64,000 nucleotides of DNA from Lysobacteraceae bacterium CU05-9 (GCA_007556525.1 SWJS01000001.1:62001-126000), one strand, 5' to 3'. Shown: positions 1 to 8,981, counted from the first letter of the stretch. Notes: generated by a model not told the origin, from the sequence alone. A program made the numbers and translations.

Positions 1-234
1 GGTGGCAAGATGTGGATCCGTGTTTTCCCGGACAAGCCAATCACCAAGAAGCCAATCGAAGTCCGCATGGGCTCCGGTAAGGGTAACGTTGAGTATTGGG
101 TCGCCCAAATCCAACCCGGCCGCATGATCTATGAGATCGAAGGCGTCAGCGAAGAAGTGGCACGCGAAGCGTTCCGCCTGGCTGCAGCCAAGCTGTCGGT
201 GACCACCACCTTTATCACCCGTACGGTGCGCTAA
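1..234 (+). CDS. rplP: 50S ribosomal protein L16, C-terminal part
   Basis: This is the last 77 codons of L16; the start lies before the window. The C-terminal half has the usual L16 features, including the KGNVEYWVA and [10 protein letters not shown] segments. L16 is a 50S protein near the A-site and the peptidyl transferase centre. Its stop codon overlaps the rpmC start by one base, as expected for the tightly coupled S10 operon order rplP-rpmC-rpsQ. Confidence 0.98.
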   Translation, partial: GGKMWIRVFPDKPITKKPIEVRMGSGKGNVEYWVAQIQPGRMIYEIEGVSEEVAREAFRLAAAKLSVTTTFITRTVR

Positions 235-431
235 TGAACACGAAAGATCTTCGTTCCAAGTCCGCCGACGAGTTGAATGCTTATTTGACCGACCTGCATA
301 AGGAAGCGTTTGCTCTCCGCATGCAGAAGGCCACCGGCCAACTCGCCGCAACCCATAACGCCAAGCGCGTTCGCCGCGACATCGCTCGCGTGAACACATT
401 GCTCACTGAGCAAGCTGGCAAGAAAGCTTAA
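234..431 (+). CDS. rpmC: 50S ribosomal protein L29
   Basis: A 65-residue basic helical protein of normal L29 length. It begins with the characteristic [15 protein letters not shown] helix and carries the family-type RRDIARVNT segment near the C terminus. L29 sits by the peptide exit tunnel. It is translationally coupled to rplP (1-base overlap) and is followed after 9 bases by rpsQ. Confidence 0.98.
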   Translation: MNTKDLRSKSADELNAYLTDLHKEAFALRMQKATGQLAATHNAKRVRRDIARVNTLLTEQAGKKA

Positions 432-440
432 GGACTCCCA

Positions 441-710
441 ATGACCGACAACAATACAGAGAAAGCCATTCGCACGGTAGAAGGCCGAGTCATCTCCAAC
501 AAGATGGACAAGACCGTCACTGTTCTGGTGGAACGTCAAGTCAAGCACGCACTGTACGGCAAGTACGTGCGTCGCTCGACCAAGCTGCACGCTCACGATG
601 CTGAGAATGCATGCCAAGAAGGCGACGTCGTTCGCGTGAAGGAAATCGCGCCGATGTCAAAGACCAAAACCTGGAGCGTGGTTGAAATCGTCAACCGCGC
701 CGCTGAGTAA
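441..710 (+). CDS. rpsQ: 30S ribosomal protein S17
   Basis: An 89-residue protein with the S17 OB-fold pattern: [18 protein letters not shown] in the N-terminal half, then HPLYGK-like [11 protein letters not shown], and the conserved [16 protein letters not shown] near the C terminus. It binds 16S rRNA early in 30S assembly. It is the last gene of the S10 operon in the standard order, and the spc operon (rplN) starts 18 bases later. Confidence 0.98.
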   Translation: MTDNNTEKAIRTVEGRVISNKMDKTVTVLVERQVKHALYGKYVRRSTKLHAHDAENACQEGDVVRVKEIAPMSKTKTWSVVEIVNRAAE

Positions 711-727
711 GTTAGAGGAGCTGACTC

Positions 728-1096
728 ATGATTCAAATGCAAAGCTACCTCGACGTTGCTGATAACTCGGGCGCAAAGGAAGTCATGTGCATCAAGGTGC
801 TCGGTGGTTCGAAGCGTCGTTACGCTGCGATCGGCGACATCATCAAGGTGACCGTGAAAGACGCAATCCCACGTGGCAAGGTCAAGAAGGGCGACGTTTA
901 CGACGCCGTTGTTGTCCGCACGCGTAAGGGCGTCCGCCGCCCGGATGGTTCGTTGATTCGTTTCGACGGCAACGCCGCTGTTCTTTTGAACAACAAGCAA
1001 GAGCCAATTGGTACTCGTATCTTTGGACCTGTCACCCGCGAATTGCGTACCGAGAAGTTCATGAAGATCGTCTCGCTCGCACCTGAAGTGCTGTAA
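728..1096 (+). CDS. rplN: 50S ribosomal protein L14
   Basis: A 122-residue protein of exactly the usual L14 length, beginning [20 protein letters not shown] as in most bacteria. The [20 protein letters not shown] block and the C-terminal [19 protein letters not shown] are family hallmarks. A GAGGAG-type ribosome site lies just upstream of the ATG. L14 is a 50S subunit-interface protein and the first gene of the spc operon. Confidence 0.98.
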   Translation: MIQMQSYLDVADNSGAKEVMCIKVLGGSKRRYAAIGDIIKVTVKDAIPRGKVKKGDVYDAVVVRTRKGVRRPDGSLIRFDGNAAVLLNNKQEPIGTRIFGPVTRELRTEKFMKIVSLAPEVL

Positions 1097-1110
1097 TTGG
1101 AGGCCTCAGA

Positions 1111-1425
1111 ATGAACCGTATCAAGAAGGGCGACCAAGTCGTCGTCATCGCCGGTAAGAACAAGGGTTCGCAAGGTGAAGTCCTGCAAGTTGCAGGCGAC
1201 AAGGTCACTGTAGCGAATGTCAACATGATCAAGCGTCACACGAAGCCGAATCCACAACTGGGCAACCAGGGTGGAATCGTTGAACGTGAAGCACCGATCC
1301 ACATCTCGAACGTCATGCTGTTCAACCCTGCCACGGGCAAGGGTGAGCGCGTTTCGATCAAGGTCGAAAAGGTCGACGGCAAGAACGTGCGTACACGTCA
1401 CTTCCGTTCGGGCGCTGCAGTTTAA
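1111..1425 (+). CDS. rplX: 50S ribosomal protein L24
   Basis: A 104-residue protein opening with the KOW motif ([21 protein letters not shown]) and followed by the typical [10 protein letters not shown] segment. L24 starts 50S assembly by binding the 5' end of 23S rRNA and lines the tunnel exit. It lies between rplN and rplE with short gaps, in the conserved order. Confidence 0.98.
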   Translation: MNRIKKGDQVVVIAGKNKGSQGEVLQVAGDKVTVANVNMIKRHTKPNPQLGNQGGIVEREAPIHISNVMLFNPATGKGERVSIKVEKVDGKNVRTRHFRSGAAV

Positions 1426-1437
1426 GGAATTACAGAA

Positions 1438-1977
1438 ATGACTACACGTCTCGAAAAGTTTTACAAAGAAGAAGTCGTTCCTCAGTTGACTGAGAAGTTC
1501 GGCTACAAGAACCCAATGGAAGTGCCTAAGATCGTCAAGATCACGCTGAACATGGGTGTGGGCGAAGCGGCAACGAACAAGAAAGTTCTTGAGAATGCCG
1601 TTGCCGACATGGCGAAGATCACCGGCCAACAGCCGATCGTCACCAAGTCGCGCGTTTCGGTTGCATCGTTCAAGATCCGTGACGGTTGGCCAATCGGCTG
1701 CAAGGTCACCTTGCGCTCGGCCCGCATGTTCGAATTCCTGGACCGCCTGATCAACGTCTCGCTGCCACGTACCCGCGACTTCCGCGGTGTGTCGGGCAAG
1801 TCGTTTGACGGTCGTGGTAACTACAACATGGGCGTCAAGGAACAAATCATTTTCCCTGAAATTGATTTCGACCAAGTTGATGCCGTCCGTGGTATGGACA
1901 TTGCGATCACCACCACTGCCAAGACCGACGCGGAAGCCAAGGCCTTGCTGGAAGCGTTCCGCTTCCCATTCCGTTAA
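1438..1977 (+). CDS. rplE: 50S ribosomal protein L5
   Basis: A 179-residue protein of normal length with the L5 signature (LNMGVGEA about residues 37-44, and [21 protein letters not shown]). L5 binds 5S rRNA in the central protuberance. In E. coli the S8 translational repressor acts at the start of this gene. In this genome rpsH is 6 kb downstream in a separate transcription unit, which would alter that feedback loop if it is kept. Confidence 0.98.
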   Translation: MTTRLEKFYKEEVVPQLTEKFGYKNPMEVPKIVKITLNMGVGEAATNKKVLENAVADMAKITGQQPIVTKSRVSVASFKIRDGWPIGCKVTLRSARMFEFLDRLINVSLPRTRDFRGVSGKSFDGRGNYNMGVKEQIIFPEIDFDQVDAVRGMDIAITTTAKTDAEAKALLEAFRFPFR

Positions 1978-1995
1978 TTAAGGATAGGACTAGTA

Positions 1996-2301
1996 ATGGC
2001 TAAGACCTCCATGATCAACCGCGATCTCAAGCGTTCCAAGCTGGCCGCCAAGTACGCGGGCAAGCGCGAAGAGCTGAAGAAGATCATCTCGTCGCAAACG
2101 GCATCGTTTGAAGAAAAGATGGACGCTGCAACCAAGTTGCAGAAGTTGCCACGTGACTCGTCGCCTTCGCGTCAACAAACGCGGTGCGTCATCACCGGCC
2201 GTCCACGTGGCGTGTACAACAAGTTCGGTCTCGGCCGTAACAAGTTGCGCGAGCACACGATGAAGGGTGACGTTCCAGGCCTGCGTAAAGCTTCCTGGTA
2301 A
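1996..2301 (+). CDS. rpsN: 30S ribosomal protein S14 (zinc-independent form)
   Basis: A 101-residue S14 of the long, zinc-free (C-) type: no CxxC pairs, with the conserved [22 protein letters not shown] and the C-terminal [19 protein letters not shown]14 sits in the 30S head and binds 16S rRNA. In other proteobacteria rpsH follows directly; here the ribosomal run stops, an intrinsic terminator follows, and unrelated genes occupy the next 5.7 kb. Confidence 0.98.
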   Translation: MAKTSMINRDLKRSKLAAKYAGKREELKKIISSQTASFEEKMDAATKLQKLPRDSSPSRQQTRCVITGRPRGVYNKFGLGRNKLREHTMKGDVPGLRKASW

Positions 2302-2325
2302 TCGTTCTCCGGAATTGATTGAAAG

Positions 2326-2358
2326 AATCCCTGCACTGAGAGGTGTGGGGATTTTTTT
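2326..2358 (+). terminator. Intrinsic terminator after rpsN
   Basis: An 11-bp stem (2326-2336 with 2343-2353, two G-T pairs) and a 6-base loop are followed by a run of T to 2358. It lies 25 bases after the rpsN stop, so transcription of the first half of the spc operon should end here. Confidence 0.75.
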
Positions 2359-2447
2359 ATGGATGCTGAATTGTTCGGCGGCGTCTTGATACGGCGTTCA
2401 TGGCCTGCTTGCGAAAATACTCCCATCCATTCACAACGGAAGAATCC

Positions 2448-2885
2448 ATGAAACGTCTGATGATCGCTGTTGCACTTGCCGGTGCCGTGTCGCTGGGTGC
2501 ATGTGCAACGCAACCACCTGTTGATACGCCCGCGCCAAGCAATAGTGCGTTGACGGCATACACGTGGAAGCTGGCATCGGGTCCAGCATCGTTGACCAAC
2601 GCGGACAACGTCGTCATGACGTTTGGTAAAGACGGTCGCGTTTCGCTGGCGGGTCTGTGCAACCGCATGAGCGGCGGATTCACGGAATCCGGTGCCACTG
2701 TGACGATCACGCAAATGGCATCGACGATGATGGCGTGTGCCGATAATCGTCTAAGCAACCTCGAGCGCGAAGTCGGTGGTGGTATCCAGGGCACGCACTC
2801 GATGATGATGACGCGCAGTGAGCCGCCACAACTCAACATGAAGATGCAAAGCGGTCAGACCTGGATTTTCCGCGGTCAGCGTTAA
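2448..2885 (+). CDS. META-domain lipoprotein (HslJ-like)
   Basis: A 145-residue predicted lipoprotein. The start at 2448 puts a short signal peptide (MKRLMIAVALAGAVSLGAC) with lipobox L16-G17-A18-C19 directly at the N terminus and has GGAAG upstream; an ATG at 2400 would bury it. The mature part has META-domain features: a YTWKL opening, MTFGKDGRVSLAGLCNRMSG, two cysteines in the expected area (LCN and MMAC) and a C-terminal WIFRGQ. META proteins such as E. coli HslJ are envelope stress or resistance proteins of unclear mechanism. It overlaps the convergent zinc-ribbon gene by 4 bases. Confidence 0.85.
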   Translation: MKRLMIAVALAGAVSLGACATQPPVDTPAPSNSALTAYTWKLASGPASLTNADNVVMTFGKDGRVSLAGLCNRMSGGFTESGATVTITQMASTMMACADNRLSNLEREVGGGIQGTHSMMMTRSEPPQLNMKMQSGQTWIFRGQR

Positions 2886-3880
2886 CCGCATTGGTCAAGC
2901 GTGACGGGAACGGTGGCGTAGTGCTCCTTCCCGTCGCGGTTGCGAAACTCCAGCAGGATCATCGCGCCATCTTTCAGCAGTTTCAGTTGCGATGGCTGCG
3001 AACAATAATTTGACCGTACGTACGCCGGCATGTTGGATTCAATCATTGCCAAAACCTGATCGCGCGGATACGGGTGATCGATATTCATGATCATGCGCAA
3101 GGTCTTGCTGGTTGCTGCGGCGCCGGTGACGACGGTTTTGGAATCGATGCGCATTGGTGCACGTTGATTGATTTGGTTTGCCATATCTGTCAGCGCGGCT
3201 TCGAGTCCCGTGGCATTGCTTGCAACATTTGCGCCTGAGGTTGTTGCTGCAGTCGGTGCTGATGTTGATGCAGAGCAATCACTGCCACGCGTGACGAAAC
3301 TTCCGTACTCATGGCTACCGTCTGCGTTGAGGTAGCGGTATTCAAACTCCCCGCCTTGGTCAAGCACGCGACGGCGGTCAGCAGTGGAGCAGTCCTGCGC
3401 AATCGTTTGCTGATGCATCACGCCACGGATTTGGTTCGTGGTTTCCATCGGGGTGTTTGGCGAGTCGATGCGGAAATCGAAGCGTAGTCGTTTGTCGCCG
3501 ATGAGTTCAGCGCCATGCAGTGTCGTGTATTCATCGACTTTGCGAGGTATCGACGCTCGCGCTGTCTCTGCACTGCGGCGGAGAACATCGCTGACGCTTT
3601 CCGTCGATGGTGCAGGGTCTTTTTGGCCAAGGACGATTTTCGCGGCTTCATCCATTTGCGACTGGTTTGGATGTTTGGGTGTGCACATTTTGGCAATCAA
3701 AAGCAACGCAACGAACCCGATGACCAGCGGCAGCCATTTGGGGAAACGCGACTTCGGCTTCACGGGCGCGCTCGCAGTGGGTTTGTTTTCAGCATCCGTT
3801 ACCGCGGCGGTGGGTGTGCCACATGCCGGACAAAATTTAGGTTCGCCCTGAATTGCTTGACCACAGTTTGCGCAGAACAT
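2882..3880 (-). CDS. Zinc-ribbon membrane protein of unknown function
   Basis: A 332-residue protein with an N-terminal zinc ribbon (C3, C6, C17, C20 in two CxxC knuckles). A Ser/Pro/Lys-rich linker and one membrane segment (about residues 49-66, WLPLVIGFVALLLIAKM) follow. The large C-terminal part has a linker rich in Ala, Ser and Thr near its middle, which separates two similar halves: each has a stretch like LRFDFRIDSP or LRMIMNIDHP, then a cysteine-containing segment and FEYRYLNADG or LLEFRNRDG. This looks like an internal duplication of one extracytoplasmic domain. The function is not recognised. It is divergent from the TonB receptor gene. Confidence 0.8.
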   Translation of the reverse strand: MFCANCGQAIQGEPKFCPACGTPTAAVTDAENKPTASAPVKPKSRFPKWLPLVIGFVALLLIAKMCTPKHPNQSQMDEAAKIVLGQKDPAPSTESVSDVLRRSAETARASIPRKVDEYTTLHGAELIGDKRLRFDFRIDSPNTPMETTNQIRGVMHQQTIAQDCSTADRRRVLDQGGEFEYRYLNADGSHEYGSFVTRGSDCSASTSAPTAATTSGANVASNATGLEAALTDMANQINQRAPMRIDSKTVVTGAAATSKTLRMIMNIDHPYPRDQVLAMIESNMPAYVRSNYCSQPSQLKLLKDGAMILLEFRNRDGKEHYATVPVTLDQCG

Positions 3881-3932
3881 GGATGTTCCTAATTTATCGT
3901 TGCGATGTTTATATCATCGCATGCCGGCAACA

Positions 3933-3961
3933 TTGAGATAAGTATTTGAAAAATATACAAT
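3933..3961 (+). promoter_or_regulatory. Sigma70-like promoter of the TonB receptor gene
   Basis: TTGAGA (3933-3938), a 17-base spacer and TACAAT (3956-3961) give a strong sigma70-type promoter reading toward the receptor. The predicted transcription start is about 3968, next to an ATG at 3969. That ATG could give a leaderless reading frame passing through the G10 tract. Confidence 0.6.
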
Positions 3962-4041
3962 CTCACTGATGGCTCCAGGGTCCCACTTCGCTGGATTTAG
4001 AGTGAAGGTAAGCGATTTGTTTAGCAGTACAAGTTTCACGA

Positions 4042-4061
4042 GTGTGTGTGTGGGGGGGGGG
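4042..4061 (+). repeat. (GT)5 plus G10 simple-sequence tract
   Basis: Five GT repeats (4042-4051) run straight into ten G (4052-4061). Homopolymeric G tracts of this length are typical contingency loci that change length by slipped-strand mispairing. The tract lies in the first codons of the TonB-dependent receptor frame, between its promoter and its signal peptide. A sequencing length error in the homopolymer is possible. Confidence 0.85.
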
Positions 4062-6427
4062 CAGCGTCTGCGACAACGGTGTCGACGTTGTCACTTGAAT
4101 CATTGAAGCGCAACAGACTCTTTGTCGTAATCGTTGCAGTTTTCGGTGCAGCAGCCAGTGCAACGGCCCAAGAATCCAAGTCGTTACCAATATGTCCGGA
4201 GTCGACCGCGAAATCGACGACGACGGTCGAGAGCAATGAGGAGTTCCTTCGACGTGCTCTGCGGGAGAGACTGGGTCGCGATGTTCAAGTGCAGATGGTC
4301 GGCCCGCAAACGGCTCCGAAGGCTAATCCAAACGCAGAAGTCCTGAAGCCTCCACACTGCATTCCTGCTAATGAGGCATCGTCCGACGGTAAACCGCCAT
4401 TGCAGGTCGGGCGCGTCCAAGTGACTGGAACGGGTGCGAATGCCGATGATACGAAGCGCGTCATATCGCAGAAGGATCTGGCAGATCCGGACAAGCCACT
4501 CGCGATTCAGCAGTTGGCAATGCAGCCAGGCCTTGTGGTGACGAACCGCGGCATCTCGATGCTTGGTATGGCAGAGAGTGAAACGCGCGTGCTTGTGGAT
4601 GGTCGACGTCCGCCACTTGGATTCAGCATCACGAGATTGCGTGCATCTGATCTGGAAAGGATCGAATATGTTCTTGGTGCCGATGCTGCATTTCCCGGGA
4701 GTGGCATCGGTGGAACGATCAACTTCATCACGAAACGAAATGCAGTGAAGCCGCGGTCGTCGATTTCCGTTGCACGGAGCGGTGGCAATGATACTGGCTT
4801 GACATTGCACGCGAGTGGCGCGCATCCGATCGGAATGTACTCATCGCACAGCTGTAACCTGGAATGGCTGGACATTCAATCAGATAATTCCGGCAGCTCG
4901 AATGACTACCGTTGGAGTGGTCTGTCCCGTCCGAACGGAACTAGCTCAAATGACCGTGACTCAATTTCGCGGAACCGTGTTGGATTTGCCGGATATACGA
5001 TCACGCATTTGCTTCCCGGCGGCTCCTCACTCCGCTGGAGTCTCCGCAGAAATCAATCTGATTTCGAGAACAACGATTATTTTTCAAATTGGCGCGGTGA
5101 CATTCTTGGGCTACCGCTGATCGAAAGAATCGCAGACCGCTCGACGGCAACGAACAGCGCTGGCATGGATTGGCAAAAGAAATTCGCGAACGGCTCGGCT
5201 GTCAATGCAACACTGACGCGCATTGGGCGGACGGAAGACAGTGATTCGATGATCATTGAAGAAGCGGCGCTGAACTCAACACGCGCCAGTCGCAATTCGT
5301 CAATGTCGGATGGAAGCAATTTGCTTTTCGATTTGGGATACCAACTGCCGAAGCTGGCACGCGTGAACTGGTCGGTTGGACTGAATTACTCGAAGGATAA
5401 GCAAAATACTTCGTACACGTGGTTTGGTGACGGTGGCGATTACGAAAGTCACTCGGTCGATCAACGTGAATTATCAGCCGCGTACGTCAAGGCGGTTGCC
5501 CCAATCGGGAAGCGCGTATCCATGAACGCGGGTCTGCGTTATGCAGGCGCAAAGCTCGATGGTACAAGATCCATTTTGACCTCCCCACGTTATTCCTATA
5601 ACGAAAATTGGATAGAACCTAGTGTGACGTTCTCTGTCAATCAGGCGCACAACCGTCGCACGACAATTGCGCTGAGCCGCAACGTCAACGTGCCAGGAGT
5701 TCACCGCCTGCAAGTCAATCCGTTGCCGGTTCTGGGTTACGAGAATATGCCCTTGTTCGCGACACGTGTTTTTGGTGAGCGAGGTGCGCGACTCAATAAG
5801 GTCGATTCGATTGTCGTGACCTCCGACTTGCCGGATTTTCTAAATTTCAAAATGTTTGCGAGCGGCGCGCTGCATCATTATCGCGATACATTCGGCGACC
5901 GGATTTTTGATGTCGATGGTACTTGGCTCATTCAACCGTGGACTTTGGAGAACGCAACGGTACGTGGTTTGAGCTTTACTGCGAAACGTGGCCGCGATGT
6001 TGGTTGGCCTGTCGCCGGAAAAATTGACGTGCAATTTTCTGCGAGCCGTAACTGGGCAAACTTGGCTGGGAACAACAAGGCAAATACCGTGTCCGGCGTG
6101 CCCATTTCAAACATCGATTTGCGCGTGGAATATCGAGCGGGCAGTGCAGTTTTCACGGCGTCCCTCGGTAAGCGAGACAATGGGCGCGTTTACAGTGGGC
6201 CCGCTTACTGGTTGGAAATGAACAATCCAGTATCCGCAAGGGTCGCGACGACATGGCGATTCAACCCACGGTGGACTGCATCATTAGGGATGTCCAACTT
6301 GATTGCGGGCGATTCGGTGACGGCATTTGCATTTAACGACGGCAAACACTCGATGACTTCAGTACGAACGGGCAAAACCCGTCCGCAATTCCAAGTGACC
6401 GTCGCAAGGTCCGTTAATCCGCGGTAG
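4046..6427 (+). CDS. TonB-dependent outer-membrane receptor, possibly phase-variable
   Basis: A receptor of about 790 residues. After a signal peptide (LFVVIVAVFGAAASATAQ, about residues 24-41) and a variable segment come a plug domain (about 125-235, VQVTGTG to GGTINFITKRN, with TRVLVDGRRPP) and a beta-barrel. The C terminus (VTVARSVNPR) lacks the usual terminal aromatic. The start is uncertain. The GTG at 4046 reads through the G10 tract; GTG 4079 and TTG 4103 lie after it. An ATG at 3969 would join this frame only with 11 or 8 G. No ribosome site is clear for any of them. The substrate is unknown, and no transport genes are adjacent except an NhaC-type antiporter on the other strand. Confidence 0.85.
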   Translation: MCGGGAASATTVSTLSLESLKRNRLFVVIVAVFGAAASATAQESKSLPICPESTAKSTTTVESNEEFLRRALRERLGRDVQVQMVGPQTAPKANPNAEVLKPPHCIPANEASSDGKPPLQVGRVQVTGTGANADDTKRVISQKDLADPDKPLAIQQLAMQPGLVVTNRGISMLGMAESETRVLVDGRRPPLGFSITRLRASDLERIEYVLGADAAFPGSGIGGTINFITKRNAVKPRSSISVARSGGNDTGLTLHASGAHPIGMYSSHSCNLEWLDIQSDNSGSSNDYRWSGLSRPNGTSSNDRDSISRNRVGFAGYTITHLLPGGSSLRWSLRRNQSDFENNDYFSNWRGDILGLPLIERIADRSTATNSAGMDWQKKFANGSAVNATLTRIGRTEDSDSMIIEEAALNSTRASRNSSMSDGSNLLFDLGYQLPKLARVNWSVGLNYSKDKQNTSYTWFGDGGDYESHSVDQRELSAAYVKAVAPIGKRVSMNAGLRYAGAKLDGTRSILTSPRYSYNENWIEPSVTFSVNQAHNRRTTIALSRNVNVPGVHRLQVNPLPVLGYENMPLFATRVFGERGARLNKVDSIVVTSDLPDFLNFKMFASGALHHYRDTFGDRIFDVDGTWLIQPWTLENATVRGLSFTAKRGRDVGWPVAGKIDVQFSASRNWANLAGNNKANTVSGVPISNIDLRVEYRAGSAVFTASLGKRDNGRVYSGPAYWLEMNNPVSARVATTWRFNPRWTASLGMSNLIAGDSVTAFAFNDGKHSMTSVRTGKTRPQFQVTVARSVNPR

Positions 6428-6441
6428 TTCCAGTTGAATTG

Positions 6442-7758
6442 TCACTCGACGGTTGATTTCGGCTTTTGGAAAATCATGAAACCAATCGTGATCACTGCGA
6501 GGATCCAGCAGTAGTAGACGTTGCCGGCCAAAGCGAGGGGCGAAACCTTTGCAAGCGACGATGCCAGAAGGATTTGCGCGCCGTAGGGAATCACGCCCTG
6601 CACAATGCACGAGAAAATATCCAGCAAACTCGCGCTGCGCTTCATTGAAACACCGTGACGTGTGGCGATGTCTTTCGCGAGTGGGCCACTGATCAGAATC
6701 GCAACGGTGTTGTTCGCGGTCAACGCATCGGTGGACGAGGCGAGAGCGGCGATGCTGAATTCACCGGAGCGACGGGATGCGTGGGAGCCGGCGAAGGAGT
6801 GGATTTTGGCGGCGAGCCATGCAAGGCCGCCAGTCTCACGAATCAACTCCGCGAGACCGCCGATGAGAATCGAAAGCAACGTGATTTCCACCATGCCTTC
6901 GAAGCCTTTGTAGATGTCACCAACGAATGACACTGCGCCGTAGTCAATCGAAGGATTGAGAAAACCGAACACACCCGCCAGCACGATGCCGATGCTCAAC
7001 ACCAACAGCACGTCCATCCCAATCAAGGCGAGCACGAGCACAACGAGATAGGGCAGTGCCAACCACCAACCTTGATGCGATGGTGCTATGGTTTGCGCTT
7101 CAGGGCCGATCACGAACAAAACAATCGCCGTGAGCAACGCGGCGGGGAGGGCGATTTTGAAATTTTCGCGGAATTTGTCTTTCATGCGCACGCCCTGCGA
7201 ACGCGTTGCGGCGATCGTCGTGTCCGAGATCATCGACAAGTTATCGCCGAACATCGCGCCACCAATAACGGCTCCGATCGTCAATGCCAAGTCAAATCCG
7301 GCACCTTGCGCGATGCCCAACGCAATCGGCGTGACGGCGGCGATCGTACCCATCGATGTGCCGATCGCCAGCGCGACTAACGCAGAGACGATGAACAGCC
7401 CCGGCAAAATCAAAGACGGATGCAAATTCCCCAAACCCAATGCGACAACGGCATCGACAGCGCCGATGGCTTTGGAGACAGTCGCGAAAGCGCCCGCCAG
7501 CAGGAATACCAGCACCATCAACATCACATTCGGCTGACCCATGCCGTGCAACAACGACTCAGCAGGCTGAACACCGCGACGCCAGGCGATAAACGCCGCC
7601 AGCGCAATTGCCGGTAAAATCGCCACCGGCGCCCGCAGTTGGTAGAACCCCATGTCGGTTCCGGACGCCGTGAAATACATTCCCGCCCCGAAAAATACGG
7701 CGAGAAACAGCAACAACGGGAGCAGGGCAAGCCCGCTGGGGCGCGGATGGTCGGTCAT
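6442..7758 (-). CDS. NhaC-family Na+/H+ antiporter or related amino-acid exchanger
   Basis: A 438-residue polytopic membrane protein with about ten or more hydrophobic segments. It shows NhaC-family blocks: GTSMGTIAAVTPIALGIA, a GGAMFGDNLSMISDTTIAA motif and a C-terminal NNTVAILISGPLAKDIA. The family exchanges Na+ for H+, or malate/lactate or amino acids in some members; the substrate cannot be read from sequence. The ATG at 7758 places the first membrane helix near the N terminus; an ATG at 7788 is also possible, and neither has a clear ribosome site. It points away from rpsH and is the last gene of the block that splits the spc operon. Confidence 0.88.
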   Translation of the reverse strand: MTDHPRPSGLALLPLLLFLAVFFGAGMYFTASGTDMGFYQLRAPVAILPAIALAAFIAWRRGVQPAESLLHGMGQPNVMLMVLVFLLAGAFATVSKAIGAVDAVVALGLGNLHPSLILPGLFIVSALVALAIGTSMGTIAAVTPIALGIAQGAGFDLALTIGAVIGGAMFGDNLSMISDTTIAATRSQGVRMKDKFRENFKIALPAALLTAIVLFVIGPEAQTIAPSHQGWWLALPYLVVLVLALIGMDVLLVLSIGIVLAGVFGFLNPSIDYGAVSFVGDIYKGFEGMVEITLLSILIGGLAELIRETGGLAWLAAKIHSFAGSHASRRSGEFSIAALASSTDALTANNTVAILISGPLAKDIATRHGVSMKRSASLLDIFSCIVQGVIPYGAQILLASSLAKVSPLALAGNVYYCWILAVITIGFMIFQKPKSTVE

Positions 7759-7840
7759 TGGGGTGGTTTTGTCATGAAAGACGACCATTTAACCATGTTG
7801 CAATGCGTCACGGGGCTGGATTCGAATGCATCCAGGGCTA

Positions 7841-7869
7841 TTGCTCTAGCCCGAAAAACCCATTACAAT
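7841..7869 (+). promoter_or_regulatory. Sigma70-like promoter for the rpsH half of the spc operon
   Basis: TTGCTC (7841-7846), a 17-base spacer and TACAAT (7864-7869) lie about 100 bases before rpsH. The -35 hexamer is the loop of an inverted repeat, GGGCTA (7835-7840) and TAGCCC (7847-7852), which could be an operator. This promoter would let rpsH to rplQ be transcribed independently of the upstream ribosomal genes. Confidence 0.65.
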
Positions 7870-7968
7870 GTTCGACTTCGTGCGAATTGCGCGCGGAGTT
7901 TACTACAACACAATCGAATTATTCGCATGCGCGGATATCGGTGCACTCATTAGAAGGAACGCTTTTCC

Positions 7969-8367
7969 ATGAGCATGACTGATCCAATCGCAGACATGCT
8001 GGTGCGTATCAAGAACGCAGCAGCTGTTCGCAAGACGACGGTAAAGATGCCGTCCTCGAAGACCAAGGTCGCAATCGCCAAAGTCCTTGAAGACGAAGGT
8101 TACATTTCGGGTTCGCAAGTATCTGAAATCGGCCCTGGCAAGAAAGAACTTGAAATCGTACTGAAGTATTACGACGGCCGTCCGGTCATTGAACGCCTGG
8201 AGCGCTTCTCGCGTTCGGGTCTGCGTCAATACCGCGGTAAGGATGCTTTGCCTAAGGTCCTCGGTGGCCTCGGCGTTGCAATCATTTCCACCTCCAAGGG
8301 CATCATGACGGATGCGCAAGCACGCCAACAAGGCGTCGGCGGCGAAGTCCTGTGCTTTGTGGCTTAA
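7969..8367 (+). CDS. rpsH: 30S ribosomal protein S8
   Basis: A 132-residue S8 of standard length, beginning [17 protein letters not shown] and ending with the conserved [16 protein letters not shown]8 binds the central domain of 16S rRNA and in E. coli represses the spc operon mRNA. The start has an AGAAGGAA ribosome site. It is the first gene of the second half of the split spc operon and is preceded by its own promoter. Confidence 0.98.
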   Translation: MSMTDPIADMLVRIKNAAAVRKTTVKMPSSKTKVAIAKVLEDEGYISGSQVSEIGPGKKELEIVLKYYDGRPVIERLERFSRSGLRQYRGKDALPKVLGGLGVAIISTSKGIMTDAQARQQGVGGEVLCFVA

Positions 8368-8385
8368 GGATAAGGAGATAACAAC

Positions 8386-8913
8386 ATGTCTCGCGTAGCT
8401 AAGAAGCCAATCGCACTGCCTAAGGGCGTTGAAGTCAAGATCGAAGACGAGCTCATCACCGTTAAGGGCCCTAAGGGCACGATGACGCAAGCTAAGCCTG
8501 CTTCGATGCAAATCAAGAACGAGAACAACGAACTCGTTTTCGAAACCGAAAATAACGATCAAATCGCCTTGACCGGCACACTGCGCGCAGTGACGGCCAA
8601 CATGGTGAAGGGCGTTTCGGAAGGTTTCGAACGCAAGCTCGAACTGGTCGGCGTCGGTTACCGTGCAGCAATGCAAGGTAAGGACCTGAACCTGACTCTC
8701 GGTTACTCGCACCCAATTTTGTTCGCGACGCCGGAAGGCATCACGATTGCAACGCCATCGGCAACGGAAATCGTTGTGACTGGCGCTGACAAGCAAATGG
8801 TCGGTGAAGTCGCTGCCAAGATCCGTGCGTACCGCAAGCCAGAGCCTTACAAGGGCAAGGGCGTCAAGTACTCCGACGAAACCATCATCCGCAAGGAAGC
8901 CAAGAAGGCCTAA
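8386..8913 (+). CDS. rplF: 50S ribosomal protein L6
   Basis: A 175-residue L6 of normal length with two alpha-beta repeats. It starts [18 protein letters not shown] and has the C-terminal signature [15 protein letters not shown]6 lies at the base of the L7/L12 stalk. It is preceded by AAGGAG and followed by an unusually long 68-base spacer with a hairpin. Confidence 0.98.
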   Translation: MSRVAKKPIALPKGVEVKIEDELITVKGPKGTMTQAKPASMQIKNENNELVFETENNDQIALTGTLRAVTANMVKGVSEGFERKLELVGVGYRAAMQGKDLNLTLGYSHPILFATPEGITIATPSATEIVVTGADKQMVGEVAAKIRAYRKPEPYKGKGVKYSDETIIRKEAKKA

Positions 8914-8921
8914 TGATCGTT

Positions 8922-8945
8922 GGGTCCATTTGAGAAGGTGGATCC
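8922..8945 (+). other. Hairpin in the rplF-rplR spacer
   Basis: A 7-bp stem with one G-T pair (8922-8928 with 8939-8945) and a 10-base loop lie in the 68-base rplF-rplR spacer. There is no T run directly after it, so it is more likely an RNA processing or stability element than a terminator. Confidence 0.45.
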
Positions 8946-8981
8946 TGCGTACATTCCTTCAGCTTTTTGGAGTTTATAGAA

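Noticed and set aside
2302-7968. Inserted block in the spc operon considered as a genomic island
   Set aside because: No integrase, transposase, tRNA or direct repeats are visible at its borders; base composition and codon use look similar to the neighbours by eye, so horizontal origin is not supported.
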